The position numbers and the translations under genes were made by a program. The notes below the pieces were generated by a model that saw only the letters and a program-made list of their open reading frames with translations, searched no databases and was not told where the DNA came from. Source: CAZUZS01 sp964624795 (GTDB lineage: Bacteria; Calditrichota; Calditrichia; RBG-13-44-9). From it: a stretch of DNA of 64,000 bases. Positions 35,816 through 44,436 of this stretch are shown piece by piece. Location: assembly GCA_964624795.1 (NCBI GenBank), contig CAZUZS010000001.1, forward strand, positions 62,001-126,000, given 5' to 3'. Within the stretch, counting starts at the first letter, position 1, and every line of letters starts with the position of its first letter.

Positions 35816-36973
35816 TTGGAGACTATTATAGATATTGTATTTGCAGCGGCGCTTGGCATTTCGGTTCTCTACACGTTGCTGGCATTTCTTAATATTTTGT
35901 TTGAGTTAAAATCTGCAGGTGCAAGGCCACCCGGTGCGACTGTTTCGCTACACCCGGTTTCCATTCTCAAACCGATTAAGGGTGTGGATAATCAGCTGGA
36001 TGCTAATCTTGAGACATTCTTCCAACTGGATTACCCGGAATATGAGATTCTTTTTGGCATTAATGAACCGGACGATCCGGCTATTCCGATTATTCAACGC
36101 CTGCAAAAAGAATATCCCGGGACGGCTACGAAGTTGATTGTCGATACTCGCAGAACGGGCCTGAACCCGAAAATCAACAATCTCGCAAATATCTATCCCC
36201 ACGCCCGCCACGATTTTTTGCTAATCAGCGACAGCAACGTCCGGGTGAAAAAGAATTATCTGAAAGACCTCATCTCGCATTTTTCCGACCCCAAAATGGG
36301 GCTGGTTACCTCGACCATTCGTGGCATCGGCGCCCGCAACCTGGGCTCAAGATTAGAGAATCTGCATCTGAACGCCCACATTGCGCCGGCGGTCTTTTTC
36401 GCACGGCAATTTTTTTCAATTCCCATCGCCATCGGAAAATCATTTCTATTCAAAAGAGAAACGCTGGAAGAGATTGGCGGATTCTGGAGATTCCGGAACG
36501 TACTGGCGGAAGACCATCGCATGGGAGAAGAAATCGGCAAATTGGGGCTGAAGATCCGGACCACCCCCGAGTGGATTGACAATGTAAACCAAACCTGGAG
36601 CCTGCGGCAGTTTCTGAACCGCCACATCCGTTGGGCAAAGATGCGAAAGAGCGTCAGCGAGTTGAATTATTTAGTGGAAGTCTTCTCCAATCCGGTTGCC
36701 ATTGGCGCGGTTTATGCCGTTGTCAGGCATTCTCCCGATGGCCTGGTCACTTTTGGTGCAATTATTATTTTTAAAACTGCCATCGACTTTGCAATCAACA
36801 GGCTAATGAAATCGGATTTGAAGTGGTATCACCACTTTCTGGCACCTGTAAAAGATATTTTAATCGGTATTGTCTGGTACACCCCATATCTCAACCGAAA
36901 AATCAATTGGCGGGGCAACCAGTTTATAATTCAAAAAAATACAGATATTTTACCATCAACGAAAGGAGCTTAA
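35816..36973 (+). CDS. Membrane glycosyltransferase, ceramide glucosyltransferase/HpnI-like (GT21)
   Basis: The 385-residue protein has an N-terminal membrane segment (IVFAAALGISVLYTLLAFLN), a GT-A catalytic domain (about 45-270) and a C-terminal hydrophobic part. Family motifs include SILKPIKGVDNQLDANLE, the nucleotide-sugar Asp motif LISDSNVRV, AEDHRMGEEI with the catalytic Asp, and RHIRWAKMRK, equivalent to the (Q/R)xxRW motif. Relatives transfer sugars to ceramide, hopanoids or diacylglycerol; the acceptor lipid here is unknown. The start is a TTG with TGGAG upstream. It is followed by a small membrane protein and a metallophosphoesterase. Confidence 0.82.
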   Translation: METIIDIVFAAALGISVLYTLLAFLNILFELKSAGARPPGATVSLHPVSILKPIKGVDNQLDANLETFFQLDYPEYEILFGINEPDDPAIPIIQRLQKEYPGTATKLIVDTRRTGLNPKINNLANIYPHARHDFLLISDSNVRVKKNYLKDLISHFSDPKMGLVTSTIRGIGARNLGSRLENLHLNAHIAPAVFFARQFFSIPIAIGKSFLFKRETLEEIGGFWRFRNVLAEDHRMGEEIGKLGLKIRTTPEWIDNVNQTWSLRQFLNRHIRWAKMRKSVSELNYLVEVFSNPVAIGAVYAVVRHSPDGLVTFGAIIIFKTAIDFAINRLMKSDLKWYHHFLAPVKDILIGIVWYTPYLNRKINWRGNQFIIQKNTDILPSTKGA

Positions 36974-36974
36974 G

Positions 36975-37145
36975 ATGCAAAAGTATCTCATAAATAATGT
37001 GATCCTCAACGAGATGATTGGCCGGGTCCTGGGCAGCGACCACAATATTGCCAAAAAAATGACGCTCGGCGCCATGATCATTTTCTCACTCCTTTTCTAC
37101 GGATTCGAGAGCGCACTTAATTCCCTGGTTGGCAGAAATAGTTAA
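36975..37145 (+). CDS. Small membrane protein, 56 residues
   Basis: An ATG one base after the glycosyltransferase stop, with AGGAG six bases upstream of it, opens a 56-codon frame ending TAA at 37143-37145. The product has a polar N-terminal half and one hydrophobic segment (MTLGAMIIFSLLFYGF) near the C-terminus. I do not recognise it. The tight spacing and strong ribosome binding site suggest a real gene coupled to the glycosyltransferase, perhaps a partner or regulator of it. Confidence 0.65.
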   Translation: MQKYLINNVILNEMIGRVLGSDHNIAKKMTLGAMIIFSLLFYGFESALNSLVGRNS

Positions 37146-37243
37146 GGAAGCTGGGAAAAATGGGAAGATTAGTTTAAGGCTTAGGCAAAGGTTTGGTCTT
37201 AGAAAATTCACATAAATTAAAAAAGAAATGGAAAATAAAGACA

Positions 37244-38062
37244 ATGTTTGATTTTGATTATAGTAAGCATTTTCATTCCGGTTATCTGCAGAAAAGTGAG
37301 GTGGTGGCCGACGAATTCACCCGCCAGGTTCTTGAGAAGATCTCATTCCCGGATTTTTCGGACACTTTCGGCAAGCCGGTATCGGTTTTCGATACTATCA
37401 TTTTGAGCGATCTGCACCTGGGCAGTAAAGTTTCGCGGGCGGAAGACTTGCTGCAATTCCTGCAAGGTGTGAATTTCAAACGGCTGATTATCAACGGTGA
37501 CATTTTTGATTCGATCAATATGAAACGGCTGAATCGCCACCATTGGCGAATACTAAGCTACCTGCGGGAGCTTACCGACAAAGAGAACGAAACGGAAGTC
37601 ATCTGGCTGCGGGGCAATCACGACGGTTATGCGGATTTGATTTCGCAACTGCTGGGAATAGAATTCCTGAATGAATACCTGCTGGAGTGGAACGGAAAGC
37701 GCGTTCTGATTTTTCATGGCGACATTTTCGACAAATTTATTACCCGTTACCCGCTGTTAGCGGATATTGCGGACCTGGTGTATCGCAGCATTCTTTACAT
37801 GGATTTGCCAGACAAAAAGATCGGGCGCTGGCTGAAGCGGAATTCCAAAACCTTTATCCGCAATTCGGAGCTGGTGCGGGAGGGCGCCATTTCCTACGCC
37901 CGGCACAAGAATGCCCAGATTGTCATCTGCGGGCATACTCACCTGGTTGAAGAATTCGAGCACAACGGCATCCGGTATCTCAATCCCGGCAGTTGGACCG
38001 ATACACCGGCCCATTTTGTTGGGTTGACCGAGGATCAGGCCCAGGTAGCAACGTTCCGGTGA
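37244..38062 (+). CDS. Calcineurin-like metallophosphoesterase (LpxH-like)
   Basis: The protein has all dinuclear-metal motifs of the family: ILSDLHLGS, INGDIFD, RGNHDG, FHGDIFDKF and ICGHTHL, in order. The layout resembles UDP-2,3-diacylglucosamine hydrolase, although the lipid-binding lid cannot be judged. The ATG at 37244 (272 residues) is chosen as a normal start; a TTG at 37193 would add 17 residues with no family match. It follows a lipid glycosyltransferase and a small membrane protein, which supports a role with lipid-linked sugar substrates, but that is inference. Confidence 0.8.
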   Translation: MFDFDYSKHFHSGYLQKSEVVADEFTRQVLEKISFPDFSDTFGKPVSVFDTIILSDLHLGSKVSRAEDLLQFLQGVNFKRLIINGDIFDSINMKRLNRHHWRILSYLRELTDKENETEVIWLRGNHDGYADLISQLLGIEFLNEYLLEWNGKRVLIFHGDIFDKFITRYPLLADIADLVYRSILYMDLPDKKIGRWLKRNSKTFIRNSELVREGAISYARHKNAQIVICGHTHLVEEFEHNGIRYLNPGSWTDTPAHFVGLTEDQAQVATFR

Positions 38063-38116
38063 TCCCGGTTTTCGCAAAATGTAACATCCATTTGCAGCTT
38101 GTTTCGAAATGAGTTC

Positions 38117-38707
38117 TCAGCCGGCGAACTTGTTAAAAAACAAAATATCATCCAGCGCTTTCTTCGCTTTCCCGGAGGGAATCGGTCTCGCGGGATAACC
38201 AACAGCCAGCAGAGCAGTCAATTTCCAATTTCGCGGCGCTTCCAGAATCTTTGCTCCCTTTTTTGAATCAAACCACCCAATCCAGCAGCTTCCCAAACCC
38301 TGCTCCTCCGCCTGCAGCACAATGTGCTCGCCGGCGATGCCAATGTCGATGAGATAGTAGCTGGTTCCCTGTATCTGCTTCCCGATGCGGTTGGCAATCC
38401 AGTCCAGGTTAGCGAAAATGGCAATAATCACCGGTGAATCCATCACCCAGCGCGAGAAACGGTAAACACCGGAAAATGCTGCCTCACCGAATCGCCGGAT
38501 TGCTTGCGGCTCATCCAGAACCACAAACCGCCACGGCTGGACATTTTCCGCAGACGGTGCCAGGCGGGCCGCCTCGATGCAGGCAACTATCTTTTCCCGC
38601 TCCACCGGCTGTTCCGAAAATTTGCGGATACTCTGCCGCTGTTCTACAAGCTTCAAAAAAGCACCGCTCGGGAGCTTTAACATTTCTTCATTTTCCATCT
38701 TTTCCAT
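38117..38707 (-). CDS. Nitroreductase-family protein
   Basis: The 196-residue protein shows the FMN-dependent nitroreductase fold: VEQRQSIRKFSEQPVEREKI at the start (the usual RRSxRxF region), ARLAPSAENVQPWRFVV for FMN phosphate contact, and GLGSCWIGWFD with GYPARPIPSGKAKK near the C-terminus. Family members reduce nitroaromatics, quinones or flavins with NAD(P)H. The start is uncertain between the ATG at 38707 and another three codons later. It is convergent with the metallophosphoesterase. Confidence 0.88.
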   Translation of the reverse strand: MEKMENEEMLKLPSGAFLKLVEQRQSIRKFSEQPVEREKIVACIEAARLAPSAENVQPWRFVVLDEPQAIRRFGEAAFSGVYRFSRWVMDSPVIIAIFANLDWIANRIGKQIQGTSYYLIDIGIAGEHIVLQAEEQGLGSCWIGWFDSKKGAKILEAPRNWKLTALLAVGYPARPIPSGKAKKALDDILFFNKFAG

Positions 38708-38921
38708 CCTATTCCAATCTTAATACAAACTGCTTAGCCAACCTCTCCGTCCTTGATTTCTGAGCATTCAGTGGCCTCTCGTGCTCAGGATGGTTAAACC
38801 CAATTATTGCAAAAGCTTACCAGCCCAATTTAGAAAACTTGCCGGGGCCGGAACAAATGATTTTGAAATTCGGTTGAATTTGCTTAATTTTGGACGTTAA
38901 AAATAGCAGGAGATTAGATTT

Positions 38922-39599
38922 ATGTTCTTTTGGGATTCAACAATTATTTTGTTAATTCCGGCCTTTATTTTGGCAATTTATGCGCAATTCAAAGTTAAAA
39001 ATGCCTATAAGAAATTCAGCCAGATATATAATGCAAGGGGACTCACCGGCTACCAGGCAGCGCTGGAGCTGCTGCGGATGAATGGGGTGAGCGATGTGGA
39101 AGTGGAGGAAACAGAAGGTGAACTTAGCGATCATTATGATCCGCGCACAAAAAAAGTGCGTTTATCCCGCACCAATTTCAGGGGAACTTCGCTTGCTTCC
39201 CTGGCAGTTTCGGCGCACGAGGTGGGACATGTTATCCAACATGCCAAAGGATACATGCCGCTCCAACTTCGCCATTTGATTCTGCCGGCCACAAATTTCG
39301 GCTCCTGGCTGGCATTTCCGTTGTTTTTTATCGGATTCTTTCTCCGGACACCGTTTTTAATGAACCTGGGGATCGTATTTTACGCCGGCGTCGTTTTATT
39401 TCACCTTGTTACTTTACCGGTTGAGTTCAATGCCAGCAACAGGGCGCTGCTCCAACTGCAATCGCACGGATTTCTGGTACGGCAGGAAATCAGCGGAGCG
39501 AAAAAAGTGCTGAACGCCGCTGCCCTGACCTACGTTGCGGCTACTGCGGTTGCAATCATGCATCTTGTTCGCCTGCTCTTGCTTCGCGGAAACGATTAG
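38922..39599 (+). CDS. Membrane zinc metallopeptidase, YugP family
   Basis: The 225-residue protein has an N-terminal membrane segment, the zincin motif HEVGHVIQH (with preceding SLAVSA), and two further hydrophobic segments (FPLFFIGFFLRTPFLMNLGI and downstream), matching the YugP/PF04298 putative neutral zinc metallopeptidases. The third zinc ligand is probably Glu in PVEFNASNRA. Function in the family is largely unknown; proteolysis of membrane proteins is inferred. AGGAG precedes the ATG. Confidence 0.9.
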   Translation: MFFWDSTIILLIPAFILAIYAQFKVKNAYKKFSQIYNARGLTGYQAALELLRMNGVSDVEVEETEGELSDHYDPRTKKVRLSRTNFRGTSLASLAVSAHEVGHVIQHAKGYMPLQLRHLILPATNFGSWLAFPLFFIGFFLRTPFLMNLGIVFYAGVVLFHLVTLPVEFNASNRALLQLQSHGFLVRQEISGAKKVLNAAALTYVAATAVAIMHLVRLLLLRGND

Positions 39600-39854
39600 G
39601 CTTCGGAAACGGCGCCCCCGGCCAAAGGTGACGATTCCGGGAAATACTCACGGCAGCACTGCGCTCAACATTCCCGAATGATATGCTTTTTCAGGCGATT
39701 TACAAAATCGGACAGCAAAATGACACACAAAATCAAACGAACTTTTGCAGAATCCACAGATATTGGAATCGTAAAAAGCGGCGCCTTTTTCCTGCATGAC
39801 ATTATGATCAGGGCAGCGGGCTCATTTAATTAACCGACGGACTACAGGAATACT

Positions 39855-41459
39855 ATGGAAACATTGAGAAGAATACTGGTAATTATCACTGGGATTATCC
39901 TTATCGCGGTAGTTATCTATATCATCGGAATATCGCAGAAAGCGCAACAGGCACGCGAGCAATCCGGACCAGTAACCGGAAACGTGATCCCTGAGGAACC
40001 ACCGGCGACAGACAGCCTGATGTTCGCCCCCGATACCGCCGCCCAGGCACCGGCGAGCAAACCCGTAGTTCCGGAAACGCTGGCATGGCATCAACTACCG
40101 GATAGCGAGAAAAATACGTTGAAAGGAAAATTCCCCTACGGGAACCCGAATCCTATTTTCATCTCCGCGGCAAATCGTATTCTACCGGCCGTTGTAACAA
40201 TTCAGAGCGAAATGCTAATCAGCAAAGTGCCACGCGATGAACAGCACCGCTTTTTCTGGGAAAAGGAGGGTGATGAAGGTGAGGAGTTTTTCCAAAAGGG
40301 CACCGGTTCCGGCATCATTATCAGCAAGGACGGCTACATCCTGACAAATTATCATGTGGTGGAAAACGCATCCGAATTTAACGTCGTCCTGTACGACAAG
40401 CGGGAATTCCATGGGCATTATATTGGTGCCGATCCGAATACAGACGTGGCGGTGTTGAAAATCGAGGGGAAAGAATTGCCGTCGGCTTATCTAGGTAATT
40501 CCGACAGCCTGCAAATCGGCGAATGGGTGATGGCGGTGGGAAGTCCGCTGACATTTACCTCCACGATTACGGCAGGAATAGTGAGTGCCCTGGGAAGGGA
40601 CATCCAGATAATCGGCGAGCGTTACGGTGTAGAAAATTTTATCCAGACCGATGCCGTCATAAATCCGGGCAATAGTGGGGGCGCACTGGTAAATCTGAAT
40701 GGCGAGGTTATCGGCATCAATACCGCCATTGCCACCCGCACCGGTCTGTACCAGGGTTATGGATTTGCCATTCCCAGCAACCTGGCCATAAAAGTCGTGG
40801 ACGATATACTCAAGTTCGGTGAAGTACGGCGCGGCTTGTTGGGAGTCACGATCAGTGCAGTGGACAGCCGGGTGGCAAAAGGTCTGGGGCTGGACAAACC
40901 AACCGGTGTTCTTATCCAGGGACTGGAATCCGGGTACCCGGCGGAGCGGGCCGGCCTGCAGCGCGGCGACGTGATTTTGAGCGTAAACGGGCAGGAAGTG
41001 ACGTCCGTTAATGATCTTCAGATAAAGATTGCCAGCAAGCATCCCGGCGACCTGGTGAACCTGATGGTGTGGCGCGATGGCAAGAAAATTCCCATGCAGG
41101 TAAAATTGGGAAAAGCCCCGGTAAGCCGCCCCAAAAGCCAGGCCCCCAATGATAATGGTAAAAAATTGTTCACCGATCTGGGGATGAATATCCGTAACCT
41201 GACCGCGGACGAAGAGAAGACCTTTCATACGGAAAACGGTGTTTTTGTAAGCGACGTCAAATCCGGAAGTCCTGCAAACACGGCAAGAATTTTTGCCGGT
41301 GATGTGATACTGACATTTAATGGGCAGGAGTTAAAAGATGTGAATGATTTCCACCAAAGAATCTCCCAACTGAAAAAGGGAGATGTGGTAGAACTGCTGG
41401 TGGGCAATATGCGAACCGGCACACGCGTCGATCAGCTCGTCTTCGTTGAAATAGAGTAA
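39855..41459 (+). CDS. HtrA/DegP-like periplasmic serine protease with two PDZ domains
   Basis: An N-terminal membrane anchor (RRILVIITGIILIAVVIYIIG) is followed by a proline-rich linker (about 40-75) and a trypsin-like domain with His167 (TNYHVVENA), Asp197 (NTDVAVLKI) and Ser274 (NPGNSGGALV). Two PDZ domains follow (about 315-415 and 435-530). It should act in the periplasm as envelope quality-control protease and chaperone. The protein is 534 residues, normal for the family. A hairpin about 150 bases downstream may be its terminator. Confidence 0.93.
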   Translation: METLRRILVIITGIILIAVVIYIIGISQKAQQAREQSGPVTGNVIPEEPPATDSLMFAPDTAAQAPASKPVVPETLAWHQLPDSEKNTLKGKFPYGNPNPIFISAANRILPAVVTIQSEMLISKVPRDEQHRFFWEKEGDEGEEFFQKGTGSGIIISKDGYILTNYHVVENASEFNVVLYDKREFHGHYIGADPNTDVAVLKIEGKELPSAYLGNSDSLQIGEWVMAVGSPLTFTSTITAGIVSALGRDIQIIGERYGVENFIQTDAVINPGNSGGALVNLNGEVIGINTAIATRTGLYQGYGFAIPSNLAIKVVDDILKFGEVRRGLLGVTISAVDSRVAKGLGLDKPTGVLIQGLESGYPAERAGLQRGDVILSVNGQEVTSVNDLQIKIASKHPGDLVNLMVWRDGKKIPMQVKLGKAPVSRPKSQAPNDNGKKLFTDLGMNIRNLTADEEKTFHTENGVFVSDVKSGSPANTARIFAGDVILTFNGQELKDVNDFHQRISQLKKGDVVELLVGNMRTGTRVDQLVFVEIE

Positions 41460-41608
41460 AAGGGTGGTTTTGGAACAGCCGCTTTTGAATTCCGGTGTTT
41501 TTCGCGGCGACGAAAGTAAATATAATCCAGCGAGCATATTTCCTGATGCCGGCGCTGCGTGCAAGTTGCCAGGTTCCAGCAATTCCTACCACCGAACACT
41601 AAACAATT

Positions 41609-41650
41609 AAGACAGATTCCTCTCCCTGTGCAGGAAAAGGAATCTGTCTT
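41609..41650. terminator. Long hairpin between convergent genes
   Basis: A 13-base-pair perfect stem (41609-41621 with 41638-41650) encloses a smaller CCTG/CAGG stem. It lies between the convergent HtrA gene and the 527-residue unknown gene. The flanking T-run is short, so a bidirectional transcription stop is plausible but not certain. Confidence 0.5.
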
Positions 41651-41763
41651 CATGACCTCGCCACGAGCCGTATGAGTAAACTTCCGCTGAGTAATATCTA
41701 ACCTCCCGATTTTGCATCACTTAAAATAATAATTAATGCCATTTATTCCGGCAGGCACCCCAT

Positions 41764-43347
41764 CTACCTTTTCGATCCTCCCAGGCAATAATAACAGTTG
41801 TCATACCCAGCGGCATGTGCCTGATCGAGGAAATAGAACGGAACCCGGTTTTGAGACAGGATTTTATTGACCCACGTGCAGTCCGCTTTATGAACTTCCA
41901 GGCTGGCGCGATTCTTATTCCCGATTAGCGGTGCATCGCAGTAGTTTTCCAACCCGCCCAGTGCGAACCGCGTTTTGACTATCGCGGCATCAGCATCTGA
42001 CGAGACCCGGGTAGCGCTTTCGGAAACAGTCAACTCGGTCCCGGGAAGTTTTGCAGTAAACATGGGAGGTGATAAAAGAAACGGAGGCAGGGTTTTGATT
42101 ATTGCGGAGGCAATATGCTGTTCCACCTGCATTCTCATTTTTTCCTTCAATTCCGGTGAATCAATATAATCCGGTAACAGCAGAGTTCCCGGAACATAAA
42201 ACGTCCATTCATCAATTTGGGGAACCAGGCAGCGATCATTTCCGAGCACCAGCCGTCCTTTTCCTTCATAATCGTATATCCTTAGATCGATGGGAAATGG
42301 TGGGAGTGGTTTGGTATGCCGGACCCAATTGGGCTTAAACCACTTCTCAATATATTGGATGCTGATTATTAGCATTACATTTACCCGAACCGATCCCTGC
42401 AGCTCGATTTGATTCTGGTTTTTGAGAATAAATGTTGGTCTGGAATAAGTAACGGTGGTTTCAGTATCCAGAATCAGGGCTTCGAAATCAAATAGTTGAC
42501 TCATAATCGCTGAAAATATCCACTCAATTCCGGGAACCAGGATGGCAAACACTGTTAAAAGAAAATCGACCCATTTGTCTATCAGTCCGATGATGGTGTT
42601 AACCGAGCGGTTCTTTATTGTCTGGCTTTCCCCAACCTTCTTGTGTGCCCACCAAAAATTATATACATCTTGCATAGCAGTGCTTTTTATCGCTGTTGCG
42701 ATATCCATTCCGCCAGAGAAATTATCGAATTCCGGTTGGCTGCCGCTGCACGGTTTCAGGATGGAAAATCCGCCGGCGAGAATTCCATCCGGGCCGCCGG
42801 ATGCACACGGTACGATCTGCAAATTCTGGCTGGCATCGGGCAAGTGCAGATCATGCAAAACAGTAGTAATATCGAATGGCGCTCCGTTCTTCGCAAAATA
42901 GTCGCAGAGTATGAAATCTAAAATCTCAGCTAATTTTTGCTTCATTTTTTCCGGCAGCGAGCTAGCGGTGACCGTCGTGGTGACGTTTGCTTTTTGCAGC
43001 TCCATCACAAGCTGGCGGGATGAAAGATCATAAGTAACAGGGCTTTTTACACTGAATGTTGCCTTCAAATCAGATTCAATTTCACCCAGGTAGGTTAAAG
43101 AAACATTGGCTGTTATTTTCACCGATAGGCTGTTGGATTCTGCTGCCTTGTAAACCGGGACCTGGAACGTGATTTTATAATCAAGAGAAGTGAACTCACT
43201 CCATGGCTCGGGCACCTGCAGAAATGGAAATTTGTAAACACCGGCTAATTCGTGCGGAAATTTGTTCATATAATATGCTGCAAAAAGCAATTTGTTAATA
43301 AACGTCGCACTTACCTCGGATACCAGGTCGTATGCAATCGTATTCAT
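41764..43347 (-). CDS. Unknown 527-residue protein; possible TULIP/P47-like body, C-terminal His/Cys metal-binding motif
   Basis: I do not recognise this gene with certainty. The start MNTIAYDLVSEVSATFINK and beta-rich, repetitive N-terminal half (residues 1-130), then an amphipathic helix (about 131-155), recall the two-domain lipid-binding TULIP fold of P47/OrfX-type proteins; this is weak pattern evidence. Residues about 251-292 are strongly hydrophobic. The last 45 residues hold His486-x3-Cys490 and Cys518-x2-Cys521 with a GYDNCYYCLGG ending, like the small metal-binding module found in Ada and various nucleases. There is no signal peptide. AAAGGGGG gives a strong ribosome binding site, and the gene follows the small basic gene by 11 bases. 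Confidence 0.75.
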   Translation of the reverse strand: MNTIAYDLVSEVSATFINKLLFAAYYMNKFPHELAGVYKFPFLQVPEPWSEFTSLDYKITFQVPVYKAAESNSLSVKITANVSLTYLGEIESDLKATFSVKSPVTYDLSSRQLVMELQKANVTTTVTASSLPEKMKQKLAEILDFILCDYFAKNGAPFDITTVLHDLHLPDASQNLQIVPCASGGPDGILAGGFSILKPCSGSQPEFDNFSGGMDIATAIKSTAMQDVYNFWWAHKKVGESQTIKNRSVNTIIGLIDKWVDFLLTVFAILVPGIEWIFSAIMSQLFDFEALILDTETTVTYSRPTFILKNQNQIELQGSVRVNVMLIISIQYIEKWFKPNWVRHTKPLPPFPIDLRIYDYEGKGRLVLGNDRCLVPQIDEWTFYVPGTLLLPDYIDSPELKEKMRMQVEQHIASAIIKTLPPFLLSPPMFTAKLPGTELTVSESATRVSSDADAAIVKTRFALGGLENYCDAPLIGNKNRASLEVHKADCTWVNKILSQNRVPFYFLDQAHAAGYDNCYYCLGGSKR

Positions 43348-43358
43348 TCTATCCCCCT

Positions 43359-43691
43359 TTATAAAAAGTTGATTTCAGATTCGCCGCTCTCCCTGTCTAT
43401 TTTGACCTTGATTTTTGTCCACTTTCCGCCTTTTGGCAGTTCCGGTTCCTTTTTTTGCCTGGATACTCGTTTCTGCATACTTTTCGCCAGTTTCTTCCGA
43501 GCCTCCGTCCTCATTTTCTCTCTGAATTGCTCGGTAATGTAGTAGCCCTGCGAAGTTGCTGCCTGCATAAAATCTTTCTGAAGCGACTCGGAAAATTTTT
43601 GATCCTTCCCGGCAAGTTCCATCAGCCGGGTTAATTCCCGGCGCGTTAACGGTTTTGTCTTTGACTGATGATGCTTTTGATTTCTTTTCAT
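43359..43691 (-). CDS. Small basic protein of unknown function, paired with the 527-residue gene
   Basis: The ATG at 43691 has a strong AAGGAG site upstream and gives 110 residues. The N-terminal and C-terminal parts are very rich in Lys/Arg (MKRNQKHHQSKTK, RTEARKKLAKSMQKRV). The middle (LMELAGKDQKFSESLQKDFM followed by AATSQGYYITEQF) vaguely resembles Nif11/nitrile-hydratase-type leader regions, but there is no Gly-Gly cleavage site and no modifying enzyme nearby, so I do not call it a RiPP precursor. It lies 11 bases upstream of the 527-residue gene and is very likely its operon partner. Confidence 0.7.
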   Translation of the reverse strand: MKRNQKHHQSKTKPLTRRELTRLMELAGKDQKFSESLQKDFMQAATSQGYYITEQFREKMRTEARKKLAKSMQKRVSRQKKEPELPKGGKWTKIKVKIDRESGESEINFL

Positions 43692-44436
43692 AGTGATCTC
43701 CTTCGTGCGTTTTAATTGACCCAACAAATGACAAAATCAGGTAGGAATTCCTAATTCCGGCCGAATTATTGGCTCCTCCAAATTAGTAAGCAACGGTTGA
43801 AAACGTTGGACCCAGGCAATTGGTGCAACATGCAATTTCGGAAAGTTGATATCGCCCTGCCCGGCAATTGCCAGGGTGATCATTCATAATGGGAATGAAA
43901 GGCCATCGTGCAAGAAAAATGATAATGTTAATGCTTTAGACGCGAATGGGCAGAGTGTGAATTCGATTATATGGAGTAGGCGTACAGAGATTCCCGCTTT
44001 TCTGATGCGGATTTAATTAAGTGACTAATAGAAAAGCAAAAAGCATGGGGTCGCTATTTTTAAGTTAATGCGCAAATAATTCCTCCTGAAATTTAATTGA
44101 CTTATCTTTTATATATAGCCAACAAATCTCATCTTGGTGAATTATTTTTCACACGACGCAATATAAGAAAAAATAATTAAAATGCAATAGAAATTGCCGG
44201 GATGGTAGAAAAAGTTTTATTATTATTTGAATGAATAAATTGTCCGCTGGCGGGGAATTCGCTCAGATTCATGCTATTGAATATAATTTTCCCTGCAAGC
44301 CAATTTGGACAGACAATTTATCTGCATAAGAAAACCGATACAAAAAACATGTCGGGCACACCAATTGGCACCAAATAAAATGCCCCCTTCACAATATCAA
44401 AGGGGGCGAAAATCTTGCGACGGCTTTCTTCCTGCA
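43692..44436. other. Long AT-rich intergenic region, about 745 bases
   Basis: This is the longest gap in the window. Its left end carries the AAGGAG site of the small basic gene and its right end the tpiA terminator. Between them I find no normal gene. On the minus strand at 44025-44075 there is a 16-codon frame (TTG start) directly behind a perfect AGGAGG at 44082-44087; this could be a leader peptide or chance. A regulatory RNA or promoter for the unknown pair could lie here. Confidence 0.5.
44374..44407 (-). terminator. Rho-independent terminator of tpiA
   Basis: An 8-base-pair GC-rich stem (44382-44389 with 44400-44407), 10-base loop and a T-rich run on the minus strand lie 30 bases past the tpiA stop. 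Confidence 0.85.

Noticed and set aside
38874..38902. Promoter-like boxes (TTGAAT, 17 bases, TTAAAA) before the YugP-family gene
   Set aside because: The implied transcript start would fall inside the ribosome binding site of that gene.
43359..43691. RiPP precursor with a Nif11-like leader
   Set aside because: The resemblance is slight, there is no Gly-Gly site or Cys-rich core, and no modifying enzyme or transporter is nearby.
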